From positions 248,001 to 312,000 of the forward strand of contig NZ_RXHS01000001.1 in assembly GCF_004138125.1 (NCBI RefSeq): a stretch of 64,000 bases of DNA, given 5' to 3'. Positions within the stretch are counted from its first letter, which is position 1. Every line of letters starts with the position of its first letter. Below are positions 17,366 to 25,963 of this stretch, piece by piece. The notes beneath the pieces were generated by a model that saw only the letters and a program-made list of their open reading frames with translations, did no database searches and had not been told where the DNA came from. Made by a program: the position numbers and the translations under genes. Source of the stretch: Seramator thermalis. Lineage in GTDB: Bacteria; Bacteroidota; Bacteroidia; Bacteroidales; Dysgonomonadaceae.

Positions 17366-18661
17366 TCATCTTATTTCCTCTGCCGCTCTCTCCATCTTTT
17401 CTCTGATTTGTTTTGTGCAAAGGTTTCCGATGCTTCCGGCATGGGTATGATGCACTTCCTTGTTGGCTTTGTATGTTCCGCTTTCCACTTCGTGCCCCAC
17501 TTGCTTGTAAGCTTCGCGAAACGGCATTCCGGCGAGCACAAGTTTATTCACTTCCTCCACCGTAAACAGATAATTGTAGCGCGGATCATCGAGGATATGT
17601 TCGTTCACCGACACATGCTCGAGCATGAAGTGCGCCATTTGAAGAAGTGTGTGGAGCGTTTCGATGGCAGGAAACAACACTTCTTTCAGCAACTGATAGT
17701 CGCGATGATAACCGTGCGGCATATTCGTTGTCATGAGGGCTATTTCGTTCGGAAGGTTTTGCAGTCGATTACTATGAGCACGGATAAGCTCCCACACATC
17801 AGGATTTTTCTTGTGTGGCATGATGCTCGATCCGGTCGTCAACTCGTTGGGGTATGAAATAAAGCCATAATTTCCGGACAAGTACATACAATTGTCCGCA
17901 GCCAGTTTGTTAAGCGTAAAAGCAATATTCGACATTGCCTGAGCAAGAATTCTTTCTGTCTTACCGCGTTCCATTTGGGCTGCAATCACATTATAGTTCA
18001 TTTCGGAAAAACCAAGTTCACGAGTGGTCATCTCCCGATCGAGCGGGAACGAATTGCCATAACCGGCAGCCGAACCGAGGGGATTCTGGTCGGCCACACG
18101 CCATGCAGCAACCAACGAATACATATCGTCAACAAGTGTTTCGGCATAAGCGCCAAACCACAAGCCGAAAGATGATGGCATGGCTATTTGTGCATGCGTA
18201 TATCCGGGAAGGAACACATTTTTGTGCTGTTCGCTCAGCAATTGCAACAAATCGAAAAGTTGAAGCACTTCGTTTTTGAGCTGACGAATTTCGTCTTTCA
18301 GATAAAGTTTTATGTCAACGAGCACTTGATCGTTGCGCGACCGCCCCGAATGAATTTTTTTGCCCATCTCACCCAATTTTGCTGTAAGCATCGATTCGAT
18401 TTGCGAATGGATGTCTTCGGCATCTTTATCGAGATGGAAATTGCCCTTCTCAACTTCTTCCAAAATATATTGCAACGCTCCTTGCAATTGTTGCTCTTCT
18501 TCGATTTCGAGTAATCCGATTTTTGCCAACATTTTGATATGCGCCATCGAACCGATGATATCGTATTTTGCCAAGCGCAAGTCTAATTCGCGATCGTTTC
18601 CAACCGTAAAATTTTCAACAAGTGCATTGATATCGAACCCTTTATCCCAAATTTTCGCCAT
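17366..18661 (-). CDS. argH: Argininosuccinate lyase
   Basis: Splits argininosuccinate into arginine and fumarate, the final step of arginine synthesis. The superfamily signature GSSIMPHKKNPD is present, as are SGRSRNDQVLVD and PGYTHAQIAMPSSFG. The 431-residue length is slightly short of the usual 450-460. Last gene of the eight-gene operon, 24 bases after the M20 deacylase gene, followed about 110 bases later by the operon terminator. Confidence 0.96.
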   Translation of the reverse strand: MAKIWDKGFDINALVENFTVGNDRELDLRLAKYDIIGSMAHIKMLAKIGLLEIEEEQQLQGALQYILEEVEKGNFHLDKDAEDIHSQIESMLTAKLGEMGKKIHSGRSRNDQVLVDIKLYLKDEIRQLKNEVLQLFDLLQLLSEQHKNVFLPGYTHAQIAMPSSFGLWFGAYAETLVDDMYSLVAAWRVADQNPLGSAAGYGNSFPLDREMTTRELGFSEMNYNVIAAQMERGKTERILAQAMSNIAFTLNKLAADNCMYLSGNYGFISYPNELTTGSSIMPHKKNPDVWELIRAHSNRLQNLPNEIALMTTNMPHGYHRDYQLLKEVLFPAIETLHTLLQMAHFMLEHVSVNEHILDDPRYNYLFTVEEVNKLVLAGMPFREAYKQVGHEVESGTYKANKEVHHTHAGSIGNLCTKQIREKMERAAEEIR

Positions 18662-18685
18662 ATTAATTTTTTCCTTTATTAAAAA

Positions 18686-19786
18686 CTATTTTTCCGAATT
18701 TGCGAAATCTCCCATTGAATATTTTGAAAGTTCCTCAATAAAAGCAATATATCCCGTCAATCCATCCTCCAATTCTTCAACAAGCACGAACTCATCGGCC
18801 TGATGCGAACGCGAAGATTGTCCCGGTCCCATTTTGATGGCAGGGCACGAAATGCGCATCCAATCGGAGGTTGTGGGCGAAGTATAGGTTTCGATCCCGA
18901 GTTTTCGAATGCATTTCATCAACAGATGATCGGACGGCGTTGCCGAACTTTTGTTGGTAAGCGAGCGTGCTTTCAATTCACTTTTTACTTTGGGTTTCAG
19001 CATATCCATAATCTCGGAATTGGTGTACATCTCGGTCGGACGAATATCCACCACAAACGTACATTTATCGGGTATTACGTTATGCTGCATACCTGCATTG
19101 ATTTGGGTAACGGAGAGTTTCACTTTCCCCATGGTCGGGGAAATTTTATCGAAATCCACATTTCGGAGCGTTGTGATATCGTCCAAAGCAATATAAATTG
19201 CATTTACTCCTTCGTCACGGGCAGCATGTCCACTAATGCCTCTGGCTTCGCCATCGATGACAAGCAGCCCACGTTCGGCAATAGCCGCTTTCATACCCGT
19301 AGGCTCGCCGATAATGGCAAAATCCACCGAATCGGAAATTTCAGCCCAAACTTTTCGCATCCCGTTCGGTCCGGAATTTTCTTCTTCACATGAAAGCACG
19401 AGCATCAGGTTGAAAGGCAACCGTTGTTCGTAAAAATGAAGAAACGTCTGAATCATGCACGCCACACTTGCTCCGGCATCGTTACTTCCCAACCCATAAA
19501 TATGCGAATCGGAAATCAGCGGGAAATAGGGATCGAACGTATAGCTTGAAGCCGGTTTTACGGTATCGATGTGCGAATTGAGCATTAACGTAAGTTTCGA
19601 AGAATCGTGATGGTGCTGACGAGCAATGATGTTCTTACCTATGAAATCGACTACTGTTCCACGCTCGGTAAGATAGCCGAATAAATAGGCGGCACGCGCC
19701 CCTTCATCGCCTGAAAGCGACGGAATCTTAACTAAATTGCGAAGTAGCCGGCAAGTTTCACATAATGAATTTTCGGGAGCAGTCAT
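18686..19786 (-). CDS. argE: M20 family N-acylornithine deacylase (ArgE-type)
   Basis: Predicted to remove the acyl group from N-acylcitrulline or N-acylornithine. The zinc peptidase M20 fold is shown by LMLNSHIDTVKP, GLGSNDAGAS, the catalytic EE pair in LSCEEENSGPNG, and the dimerisation-domain SGHAA. In Bacteroidota the carbamoyltransferase acts on acylornithine, so this enzyme most likely deacylates N-acylcitrulline, possibly the succinyl form. The operon position between argB (two-base gap) and argH makes a role in arginine synthesis much more likely than succinyl-diaminopimelate desuccinylation. Confidence 0.9.
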   Translation of the reverse strand: MTAPENSLCETCRLLRNLVKIPSLSGDEGARAAYLFGYLTERGTVVDFIGKNIIARQHHHDSSKLTLMLNSHIDTVKPASSYTFDPYFPLISDSHIYGLGSNDAGASVACMIQTFLHFYEQRLPFNLMLVLSCEEENSGPNGMRKVWAEISDSVDFAIIGEPTGMKAAIAERGLLVIDGEARGISGHAARDEGVNAIYIALDDITTLRNVDFDKISPTMGKVKLSVTQINAGMQHNVIPDKCTFVVDIRPTEMYTNSEIMDMLKPKVKSELKARSLTNKSSATPSDHLLMKCIRKLGIETYTSPTTSDWMRISCPAIKMGPGQSSRSHQADEFVLVEELEDGLTGYIAFIEELSKYSMGDFANSEK

Positions 19787-19788
19787 AA

Positions 19789-20574
19789 TTATAAAATTAG
19801 TTTTGTTCCTTTTCCGTTCAATAAATTTTTGGCATGCAAAATCACCACTTCCGATACACCTTCCTCCATGGCCCTGAACGAATTGTCGATTTTGGGAATC
19901 ATGCCTCCGGCAATAACTCCTTGTGATTTTAGCTCGAGATATTCGCTGAAAGTGATCATCGAAATCAAACTGTCTTCGTCGTTAACGTCGCGCAAGACTC
20001 CTTCCTTTTCGAAGCAATAAAACAACGTCGTTCGATAATATTTCGACAGAGCCGAAGCGAGAGAATAAGCAACGGTATCGGCATTGGTGTTGAGCAGCGA
20101 ACCGTTTCCGTCATGCGTGATCGCACAAAAAACAGGAACCGCTTCATTTTCGATCAACATCGAGATAAATTTTCCGTTCATTTTTTCGGTTATCGGATCG
20201 CCAACAAAACCATAATCTATCGGTTCAGGATTTCGACGCTTCGAAGGAATGCAATTGGCATCGGCACCCGAAAGCCCAATGGCATTGCAACCCATTTTTT
20301 GTAACGAAGCGACCATCTGTTTGTTGATCCAGCCTGCGTAAACCATCGTAACCAATTTCAAGGTTTCTTCATCGGTAACGCGACGCCCTTCAATCATTTT
20401 TGTTTCGATGCCAAGTTGCGACGAAAGTTTTGTGGCCATAACGCCGCCACCATGTACGAGCAGCTTTCGGCCTTCCAACCGATGAAAATCGGAAAGAAAT
20501 GACTCCAGTACCTCGGAATTGTCAACAATGTTCCCACCGATTTTAACAATGGAGAGCGCATCTTTTTCGGCCAT
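19789..20574 (-). CDS. argB: N-acetyl(acyl)glutamate kinase
   Basis: Phosphorylates the gamma-carboxyl of N-acylglutamate. The amino-acid-kinase fold is evident from VKIGGNIVDNS near the N-terminus, LLVHGGGVMATKLSSQLGI and AIGLSGADANCI, and the C-terminal GGMIPKIDNSFRAMEEGV. The 261-residue length matches the short arginine-insensitive E. coli type; the N-terminal helix needed for arginine inhibition in longer enzymes is absent, so feedback control likely lies elsewhere. It lies 15 bases after argF'. Confidence 0.95.
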   Translation of the reverse strand: MAEKDALSIVKIGGNIVDNSEVLESFLSDFHRLEGRKLLVHGGGVMATKLSSQLGIETKMIEGRRVTDEETLKLVTMVYAGWINKQMVASLQKMGCNAIGLSGADANCIPSKRRNPEPIDYGFVGDPITEKMNGKFISMLIENEAVPVFCAITHDGNGSLLNTNADTVAYSLASALSKYYRTTLFYCFEKEGVLRDVNDEDSLISMITFSEYLELKSQGVIAGGMIPKIDNSFRAMEEGVSEVVILHAKNLLNGKGTKLIL

Positions 20575-20589
20575 TTCGGAATTTTTATG

Positions 20590-21546
20590 TTATTGCAATC
20601 CGAGAAGAATTTCTTTTAATACTACCTGAGCCGATACCTCACGATTGGCAGCTTCTGGAATCACGATAGATTGGGGACTTTCAATCACTTCGTCCGTTAC
20701 GATCATGTTACGTCGAACCGGCAAACAGTGCATGAAATAAGCATTGTTGGTCAACGCCATTTTTTTTGCATCTACCGTCCACGACATATCCTTATTGATT
20801 ACCTTGCCATAGTTCGGGTCGCGATAAGCCGACCAATTTTTCGCATAAATGAAATCGGCATCTTTGTAAGCTTTTTCGCGATCATATTCCACTTTGGCAT
20901 TGCCGACAAATTTTTCGTCGAGTTCGTATCCTTCGGGATGGGTGATAACAAATTCGTAATCGGTAGCATTTATCCATTCGCAAAATGAGTTTGCCACGGC
21001 TTGAGGCAGCGGTTTAGGATGAGGGGCCCACGTAAGCACCACTTTCGGGCGAGGCGTTTTTTTATACTCTTCGATGGTAATCAAGTCGGCAAAGCTTTGC
21101 AGTGGATGTCGTGTAGCCGCCTCCATACTGAAAACCGGTCGCCCGGAATATTCGATAAACTGATTGAGAATGACCTCATTGTAATCATCTTCTTTGCTCT
21201 GAAATTGAGCGAAAGAGCGAACGCCGATAATATCGCAGTAACTTCCCATCACGGGAATGGCTTCGAGAATGTGTTCGGTTTTGTCGCCATCCATGATCAC
21301 GCCACGCTCCGTTTCGAGCTTCCATGCACCCTGATTGATGTCGAGAACGATTACGTTCATGCCCAGGTTCAGTCCTGCTTTTTGGGTACTCAAACGTGTT
21401 CGGAGACTTGAATTGAAGAAAATCATCAGTAAGGTTTTATTTTTGCCTAAAGCCTGATCGGCAAACGGATTTTCCTTGACATATTTTGCTTTTTCGAGCG
21501 CCAGTTTCAGGTCGCCAATGTCTTTAACGCAGGTAAAATGCCTCAT
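20590..21546 (-). CDS. argF': N-acetyl/N-succinylornithine carbamoyltransferase
   Basis: Transfers a carbamoyl group to an acylated ornithine. Carbamoyl phosphate binding is shown by FFNSSLRTRLSTQKAG and the ornithine-site motif MHCLPVRRN. The 318-residue protein matches the Bacteroidota acylornithine carbamoyltransferases (the B. fragilis enzyme is known to use N-succinyl-L-ornithine) rather than classical OTCase. The sequence alone does not let me decide between acetyl and succinyl. Its ATG overlaps the argD stop by four bases. Confidence 0.9.
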   Translation of the reverse strand: MRHFTCVKDIGDLKLALEKAKYVKENPFADQALGKNKTLLMIFFNSSLRTRLSTQKAGLNLGMNVIVLDINQGAWKLETERGVIMDGDKTEHILEAIPVMGSYCDIIGVRSFAQFQSKEDDYNEVILNQFIEYSGRPVFSMEAATRHPLQSFADLITIEEYKKTPRPKVVLTWAPHPKPLPQAVANSFCEWINATDYEFVITHPEGYELDEKFVGNAKVEYDREKAYKDADFIYAKNWSAYRDPNYGKVINKDMSWTVDAKKMALTNNAYFMHCLPVRRNMIVTDEVIESPQSIVIPEAANREVSAQVVLKEILLGLQ

Positions 21547-22667
21547 GACGTATGTTTTTTGAATTCGTGAATTAAAATATCAATTTCTTTTTTCGAAACG
21601 CTCAGCGGAGGAAGTAGTCGAATCACATTATTTTTAGAACTGCCGGTAAAAATATGGCTTTCGAATAACAATTTGTCCCGAACGCCGGCATATTCGGGTT
21701 TCATTTCCACACCGATCATCAATCCACAGCCACGAATTTCTTTGATTCCGGAACATGTGGAAAGTTCGCTTTGCAGATAACGGCCCATTTCTTCGGCATT
21801 CTTCATCAGCGATTCCTTTTTCATGGTGTCGAGCACGGCTATTGCAGCCGAACAAGCCAGATGATTTCCGCCGAAAGTTGTACCCAACATCCCTTTTTTG
21901 GCTTCGAATTTCGGCGAAATCAACACTCCGCCGATCGGAAAACCGTTTCCCATCCCCTTGGCCGTGGTAATGAGATCGGGCCTGATGCCGGCAAACTGAT
22001 GAGCAAAGAACTTTCCGGTACGTCCGTATCCCGATTGAATTTCATCGAGGATAAGCACCGATCCGTATTTTTCGCAAGCTGCCTGCACACACTGCAAAAA
22101 TTCGGTATCGGGAACGAAAATTCCGGCAACACCCTGAATACCTTCGATGATGACGGCAGCCACATCACCTTTTGCCAATTCATTTTCTATGCCTTCCGCA
22201 TCGTTCAAGGCAACGAAAGTAACTTCATGCCCTGTATTGAAAGGCGATTGAATGGAAGGATCGTCGGTAACCGCAACGGCTCCTGATGTACGTCCGTGAA
22301 AGGCTTTCTTCATCGCAACCACACGTTTCCTGCCTGTATGAAACGATGCCAGTTTTAAGGCATTTTCGTTGGCTTCGGCTCCCGAATTGCACAAAAAGAG
22401 CGAATAATCGGAATATCCGCTAAGTTCGCCTAACTTTTCGGCAACTTTTTTTTGAAGCAAATTCTGCACAGAATTGGAGTAAAATCCCAGATTCTCGACC
22501 TGTCTCTCGATTGCTTTCACATATTCGGGATGCGAATGTCCGATGGATATTACGGCGTGTCCGCCATAAAAATCGAGATATTCCGTGCCGTTTTTATCCC
22601 AAAGTTTGCATCCTTCAGCCTTTACCGGCTCAATATTCCACAAACTGTAAACCTCAAATAAATTCAT
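21543..22667 (-). CDS. argD: Acetyl(succinyl)ornithine aminotransferase
   Basis: PLP-dependent class III aminotransferase making N-acylornithine from the semialdehyde and glutamate. Motifs are NSGAEANENALKLA, AFHGRTSGAVAVTD, ILDEIQSGYGRTG and the PLP lysine in TTAKGMGNGFPIGG. I chose the ATG at 22667 (MNLFEVYSLWN), 25 bases after argC; an in-frame GTG at 22703 overlaps argC by 11 bases and adds 12 unlikely residues. The length of about 374 residues is slightly shorter than E. coli ArgD. Confidence 0.95.
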   Translation of the reverse strand: MNLFEVYSLWNIEPVKAEGCKLWDKNGTEYLDFYGGHAVISIGHSHPEYVKAIERQVENLGFYSNSVQNLLQKKVAEKLGELSGYSDYSLFLCNSGAEANENALKLASFHTGRKRVVAMKKAFHGRTSGAVAVTDDPSIQSPFNTGHEVTFVALNDAEGIENELAKGDVAAVIIEGIQGVAGIFVPDTEFLQCVQAACEKYGSVLILDEIQSGYGRTGKFFAHQFAGIRPDLITTAKGMGNGFPIGGVLISPKFEAKKGMLGTTFGGNHLACSAAIAVLDTMKKESLMKNAEEMGRYLQSELSTCSGIKEIRGCGLMIGVEMKPEYAGVRDKLLFESHIFTGSSKNNVIRLLPPLSVSKKEIDILIHEFKKHTS

Positions 22668-22692
22668 TTCATTTTGTTTTATTCCGTTTTTA

Positions 22693-23667
22693 TCAAAAGG
22701 CACTCCCCTTCAATTTTAATCCGGTTGCCTCATCGAGCCCAAACATCAGATTCATGTTCTGCACCGCTTGCCCCGATGCTCCTTTGAGCAAATTATCGAT
22801 GATGGATGTGATGTGAATATATCCGTTGTGAAATTCAATGTGCAACAACCCCTTGTTCGTATTCACCACTTCTTTCAACGAAACAGGCTCGTCCGACACA
22901 AAAACAAATGGTGACCCCGCGTAAAATTGTTTGTAAAAATCGATCGTTTCCGTCTCACTCATTATCCCCTCCCATTTGGTATAAACGCTCGCAAAAATTC
23001 CTCGCGTATAATCACCACGCATCGGCACAAAATTAATTTGAGGAAGAGAGTCATTCCCGGCGCTCGCCAATGTGTTTCGAATTTCGTCCAAGTGTTGATG
23101 ACGAAAAGCTTTATATACCGAAATATTATTGTCGCGATAACTGAAATGAGTAGTTTCTCCGGGTTTTTTGCCGGCTCCTGTCGATCCGGTGATGGCGTGA
23201 ACGTGAATTTCGTCCGTCAACAACTTTTTCGAAGCCAATGGTATCAATGTCAGCAAAATAGATGTTGCAAAACATCCGGGATTGGCAATGAATTTCGCCT
23301 CGCGAATGAGATTCTTATTTAATTCGCAAAGCCCGAAAACAAATGTGCGATCTCCGTAAACAGGATCATTTCGGAAGTCATTTCCCAAATCGATGATTCT
23401 ACACGATGAAGGGAGGCGATTTTCGTCAAGAAACGGACGCGACATACCATGCCCGAGGCAAAGAAAAACGACATCGGGATTTCCGATTTGATCGGTGAAT
23501 ACAAGGTCGGTTTCGCCATACAAATCGCGATGCACATCTGTTACAGGCTTTCCTGCCGATGAAGAACTGACAACCGATTCTATTTTCACTTCGGGATGAT
23601 GCAGCAAAATACGCAACAATTCACCTGCCGTGTAACCGGTTCCTCCGACAATGCTTGCTTTAATCAT
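22693..23667 (-). CDS. argC: N-acetyl(acyl)-gamma-glutamyl-phosphate reductase
   Basis: NADPH-dependent reduction of acylglutamyl phosphate to the semialdehyde. It has the N-terminal GGTGYTAGELLRIL Rossmann motif and the catalytic cysteine motif NPGCFATS at about residues 131-138. The length of 324 residues is normal for the type-1 enzyme. The start overlaps the end of argG by eight bases. Confidence 0.96.
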   Translation of the reverse strand: MIKASIVGGTGYTAGELLRILLHHPEVKIESVVSSSSAGKPVTDVHRDLYGETDLVFTDQIGNPDVVFLCLGHGMSRPFLDENRLPSSCRIIDLGNDFRNDPVYGDRTFVFGLCELNKNLIREAKFIANPGCFATSILLTLIPLASKKLLTDEIHVHAITGSTGAGKKPGETTHFSYRDNNISVYKAFRHQHLDEIRNTLASAGNDSLPQINFVPMRGDYTRGIFASVYTKWEGIMSETETIDFYKQFYAGSPFVFVSDEPVSLKEVVNTNKGLLHIEFHNGYIHITSIIDNLLKGASGQAVQNMNLMFGLDEATGLKLKGSAF

Positions 23668-24850
23668 TTTGATGGATATTGTAATATATTTTTAGCGGAT
23701 TGGCAATCACTTTTGTAAATCCTACAATATCTTGTCCCGAGAGAGATTTATTGATTTCGCCGTACTCTCCAAATTTCGAATTCATCAAATCATAATCCGA
23801 AGTGCAACCCAAAACGGCAAAATGATAAGGCCGCAATTCCACATCTACATCACCGGTAACGTATTTTTGAGTGTCATCAAGAAATCCTTCGATATTGCGC
23901 ATTACCGGTTCAAGATATTGAGCTTCGTGCATGAGCTGTCCATACCAGGTTGCCAATTGATCTTTCCAGTAGAGTTGTTGCTTGGTGAGCACATGTTTTT
24001 CGAGCAAATGATGAGCCTTGACAATGATCAGTGGTGCAGGAGCTTCGAAAACTACGCGTCCCTTCATCCCAATGATCGTATCACCTACGTGAACATCGCG
24101 TCCGATACCGAATTTGGACGCTGTCCGGTGTAATTTGTGAATGAACTCGATTGGGGTCATTTTTTCGCCATTGAGTGCCACCGGTTCGCCTTTTTCGAAA
24201 CGAATCGTAATACGTTCTACTCCAAAATCGGTAACTTGCGAAGGATAAGCCTCTTCAGGAATTGTCCCATTCGATTTGAGGGTTTCTACACCACCCACAC
24301 TGGTTCCCCACAATCCCTGATTGATGGAATATTTCGATTTTTCCCACGAAAAATCAAATCCCTTATTGTGCAAATAATCGATTTCCTGCTGACGCGACCA
24401 GGCCAATTCGCGAATGGGCGCGATGATTTTCACCTGCGGAGCAAGCACTTCGAAAACCAGATCGAAACGCACCTGATCGTTACCGGCTCCCGTGCTGCCA
24501 TGAGCAACAAAATCGGCTCCAATTTTTTTAACCTCATCGAGCACGGCCAACGCCTGAAAGAATCGCTCGGAACTTACAGACAATGGGTAAGTATTATTCT
24601 TTAGAACATTCCCAAATATCAAATATTTGATTCCGCGATTGTAATAATCCTCCACGGCATTCACACACGTGTGTGTTGCAGCACCTAACTGAAAGGCACG
24701 TTCTTCGATATGCTTGGCCTCTTCGTCCGAGAAACCGCCTGTGTTCACAAAAACGGTGTGAACTTCCAATCCCTTTTCGTCTTTCAGGTACGGCACACAA
24801 AACGATGTGTCGAGGCCGCCGCTAAATGCTAAAACTACCTTTTGTTTCAT
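23660..24850 (-). CDS. argG: Argininosuccinate synthase
   Basis: Joins citrulline and aspartate using ATP. The P-loop-like AFSGGLDTSFC is at the N-terminus, GSTGAGNDQVRF in the middle and IYYNIHQND at the end. The ATG at 24850 (MKQKVVLAFSGG) is preferred to an upstream in-frame codon at 24907 because the family starts just before the ATP loop. The length of 396 residues is typical. It lies 66 bases after the GNAT gene. Confidence 0.96.
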   Translation of the reverse strand: MKQKVVLAFSGGLDTSFCVPYLKDEKGLEVHTVFVNTGGFSDEEAKHIEERAFQLGAATHTCVNAVEDYYNRGIKYLIFGNVLKNNTYPLSVSSERFFQALAVLDEVKKIGADFVAHGSTGAGNDQVRFDLVFEVLAPQVKIIAPIRELAWSRQQEIDYLHNKGFDFSWEKSKYSINQGLWGTSVGGVETLKSNGTIPEEAYPSQVTDFGVERITIRFEKGEPVALNGEKMTPIEFIHKLHRTASKFGIGRDVHVGDTIIGMKGRVVFEAPAPLIIVKAHHLLEKHVLTKQQLYWKDQLATWYGQLMHEAQYLEPVMRNIEGFLDDTQKYVTGDVDVELRPYHFAVLGCTSDYDLMNSKFGEYGEINKSLSGQDIVGFTKVIANPLKIYYNIHQND

Positions 24851-24916
24851 CTTGTTTGTTTTTTGGGCTACGCCGGTCATATTTCGTAAATCGGAAATGT
24901 TAAGCAACGCGCAGCA

Positions 24917-25537
24917 TTATTTTTTAAACATTTTATTCGGATTCTTTTTCTTCACTACCGGTTTCACCACTTTTTTGGCAAAACCGCTTGGTTGAGGTGC
25001 CGGTTTTTTCTCAGCCGGATCATACAGCAATCCCGTACATAGGCACATGCGATAATTATTGCGTTCCAGAATATCAAAATTTCGACATCCCTGACATCCT
25101 TTCCAAAACTCCATATCGTCGGTCAACTCCGAAAAAGGAACAGGTCGAAATCCGAGTTCTGTATTCATTTTCATCACGGCAAGGCCGGTGGTGATGCTGA
25201 AAATCTTCGATTTGGGATAAAGCTTTCGCGAAAGCTCGAATATTTTATGTTTGATTTGCTTGGCCAATCCCCGATTTCGATAATCAGGATGTACAATCAG
25301 TCCCGAGTTGGCTACAAACCGCTCGTGCCCCCATGTTTCGATATAGGCGAAACCTACCACCTTATCGCCATCAAGCGCGATAACGGCTTTGCCCGCGATC
25401 ATTTTTTCGGCAATATATTCAGGACTGCGTTTAGCAATACCGGTGCCCCGAGCCTGTGCCGATTCGTAAACAAGATCGCATATTTCCTGTGCATAACCTG
25501 TGTGGCTGCTATTTGCCACATGAATTTCTACATTCAT
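24917..25537 (-). CDS. GNAT N-acetyltransferase, candidate acylglutamate synthase of the arginine operon
   Basis: The GNAT core covers about residues 1-140: GFAYIETWGHE, SGLIVHPDYRNRGLAKQIK (acyl-CoA pyrophosphate loop) and VMKMNTELGFRPVP. A Cys-rich segment (GCQGCRNF, MCLCTG) and a Lys/Pro-rich tail follow. It is the first gene of the arginine operon. The operon contains every other step but no argA or argJ, so this is the natural candidate for the first, acylating step. I recall that the orthologue in Bacteroides thetaiotaomicron (BT3761) was assigned N-succinylglutamate synthase from genetic data; that is memory, not a search. The function is inferred. Confidence 0.82.
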   Translation of the reverse strand: MNVEIHVANSSHTGYAQEICDLVYESAQARGTGIAKRSPEYIAEKMIAGKAVIALDGDKVVGFAYIETWGHERFVANSGLIVHPDYRNRGLAKQIKHKIFELSRKLYPKSKIFSITTGLAVMKMNTELGFRPVPFSELTDDMEFWKGCQGCRNFDILERNNYRMCLCTGLLYDPAEKKPAPQPSGFAKKVVKPVVKKKNPNKMFKK

Positions 25538-25582
25538 TTAACAATCAATAATATAATACTTTTCTAAGAGGAGGATTATTTT

Positions 25583-25669
25583 TTGCCGTAAGGCAATGAT
25601 AGGTTTTGTATTTATAAGCTTCATCGCTTATAAATAGAGTTAACGGCATCGTCGGACAAGACCCGATGC
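25583..25669 (-). promoter_or_regulatory. Three-hairpin leader of the arginine operon
   Basis: Between the predicted promoter and the GNAT start lie three successive perfect hairpins: TTGCC/GGCAA (25583-25596, four-base loop), TTTATAAGC/GCTTATAAA (25611-25634, six-base loop) and GCATCG/CGATGC (25646-25669, 12-base loop). None has a T-run on the reverse strand. The leader could be regulatory, but no known riboswitch class is recognised. Confidence 0.45.
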
Positions 25670-25713
25670 ACTTACGAAGATGATATGTGTATAAAACTCA
25701 TTCATTGATGCTA

Positions 25714-25721
25714 CAAAAGTA
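25714..25721 (-). promoter_or_regulatory. Promoter -7 element for the arginine operon
   Basis: The reverse strand reads TACTTTTG (TAnnTTTG). Transcription starting near 25708 gives a leader of about 170 bases. The rest of 25722-25857 is very AT-rich and holds no gene. Confidence 0.45.
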
Positions 25722-25857
25722 ATCATAAAATTTTTAATATTCTATTTTTTTGATAGGAAATATGCATGAAAAATAAAATAATGACAGACCTAACATTGAT
25801 TTATAATATTTAACAAAGTATAAAAACCCAATTAATAATTTTAAAATGAAATGATTG

Positions 25858-25865
25858 TATATTTG
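25858..25865 (+). promoter_or_regulatory. Promoter -7 element for the KamA-like gene
   Basis: TATATTTG matches TAnnTTTG. It gives a leader of about 90 bases before the ATG at 25964. No -33 element seen. Confidence 0.4.
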
Positions 25866-25963
25866 TTCAATGAGATTTTGGTAACCAGATTTTTTTGACC
25901 CTATTATCTCCCCTATCCATATTATTAATAAGTTTTGGAATCAAATTGAAAATAGAGAAGTTT

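Noticed and set aside
25611-25634. TTTATAAGC hairpin considered as an intrinsic terminator
   Set aside because: AT-rich stem with no T-run on either side; kept only as part of the structured leader.
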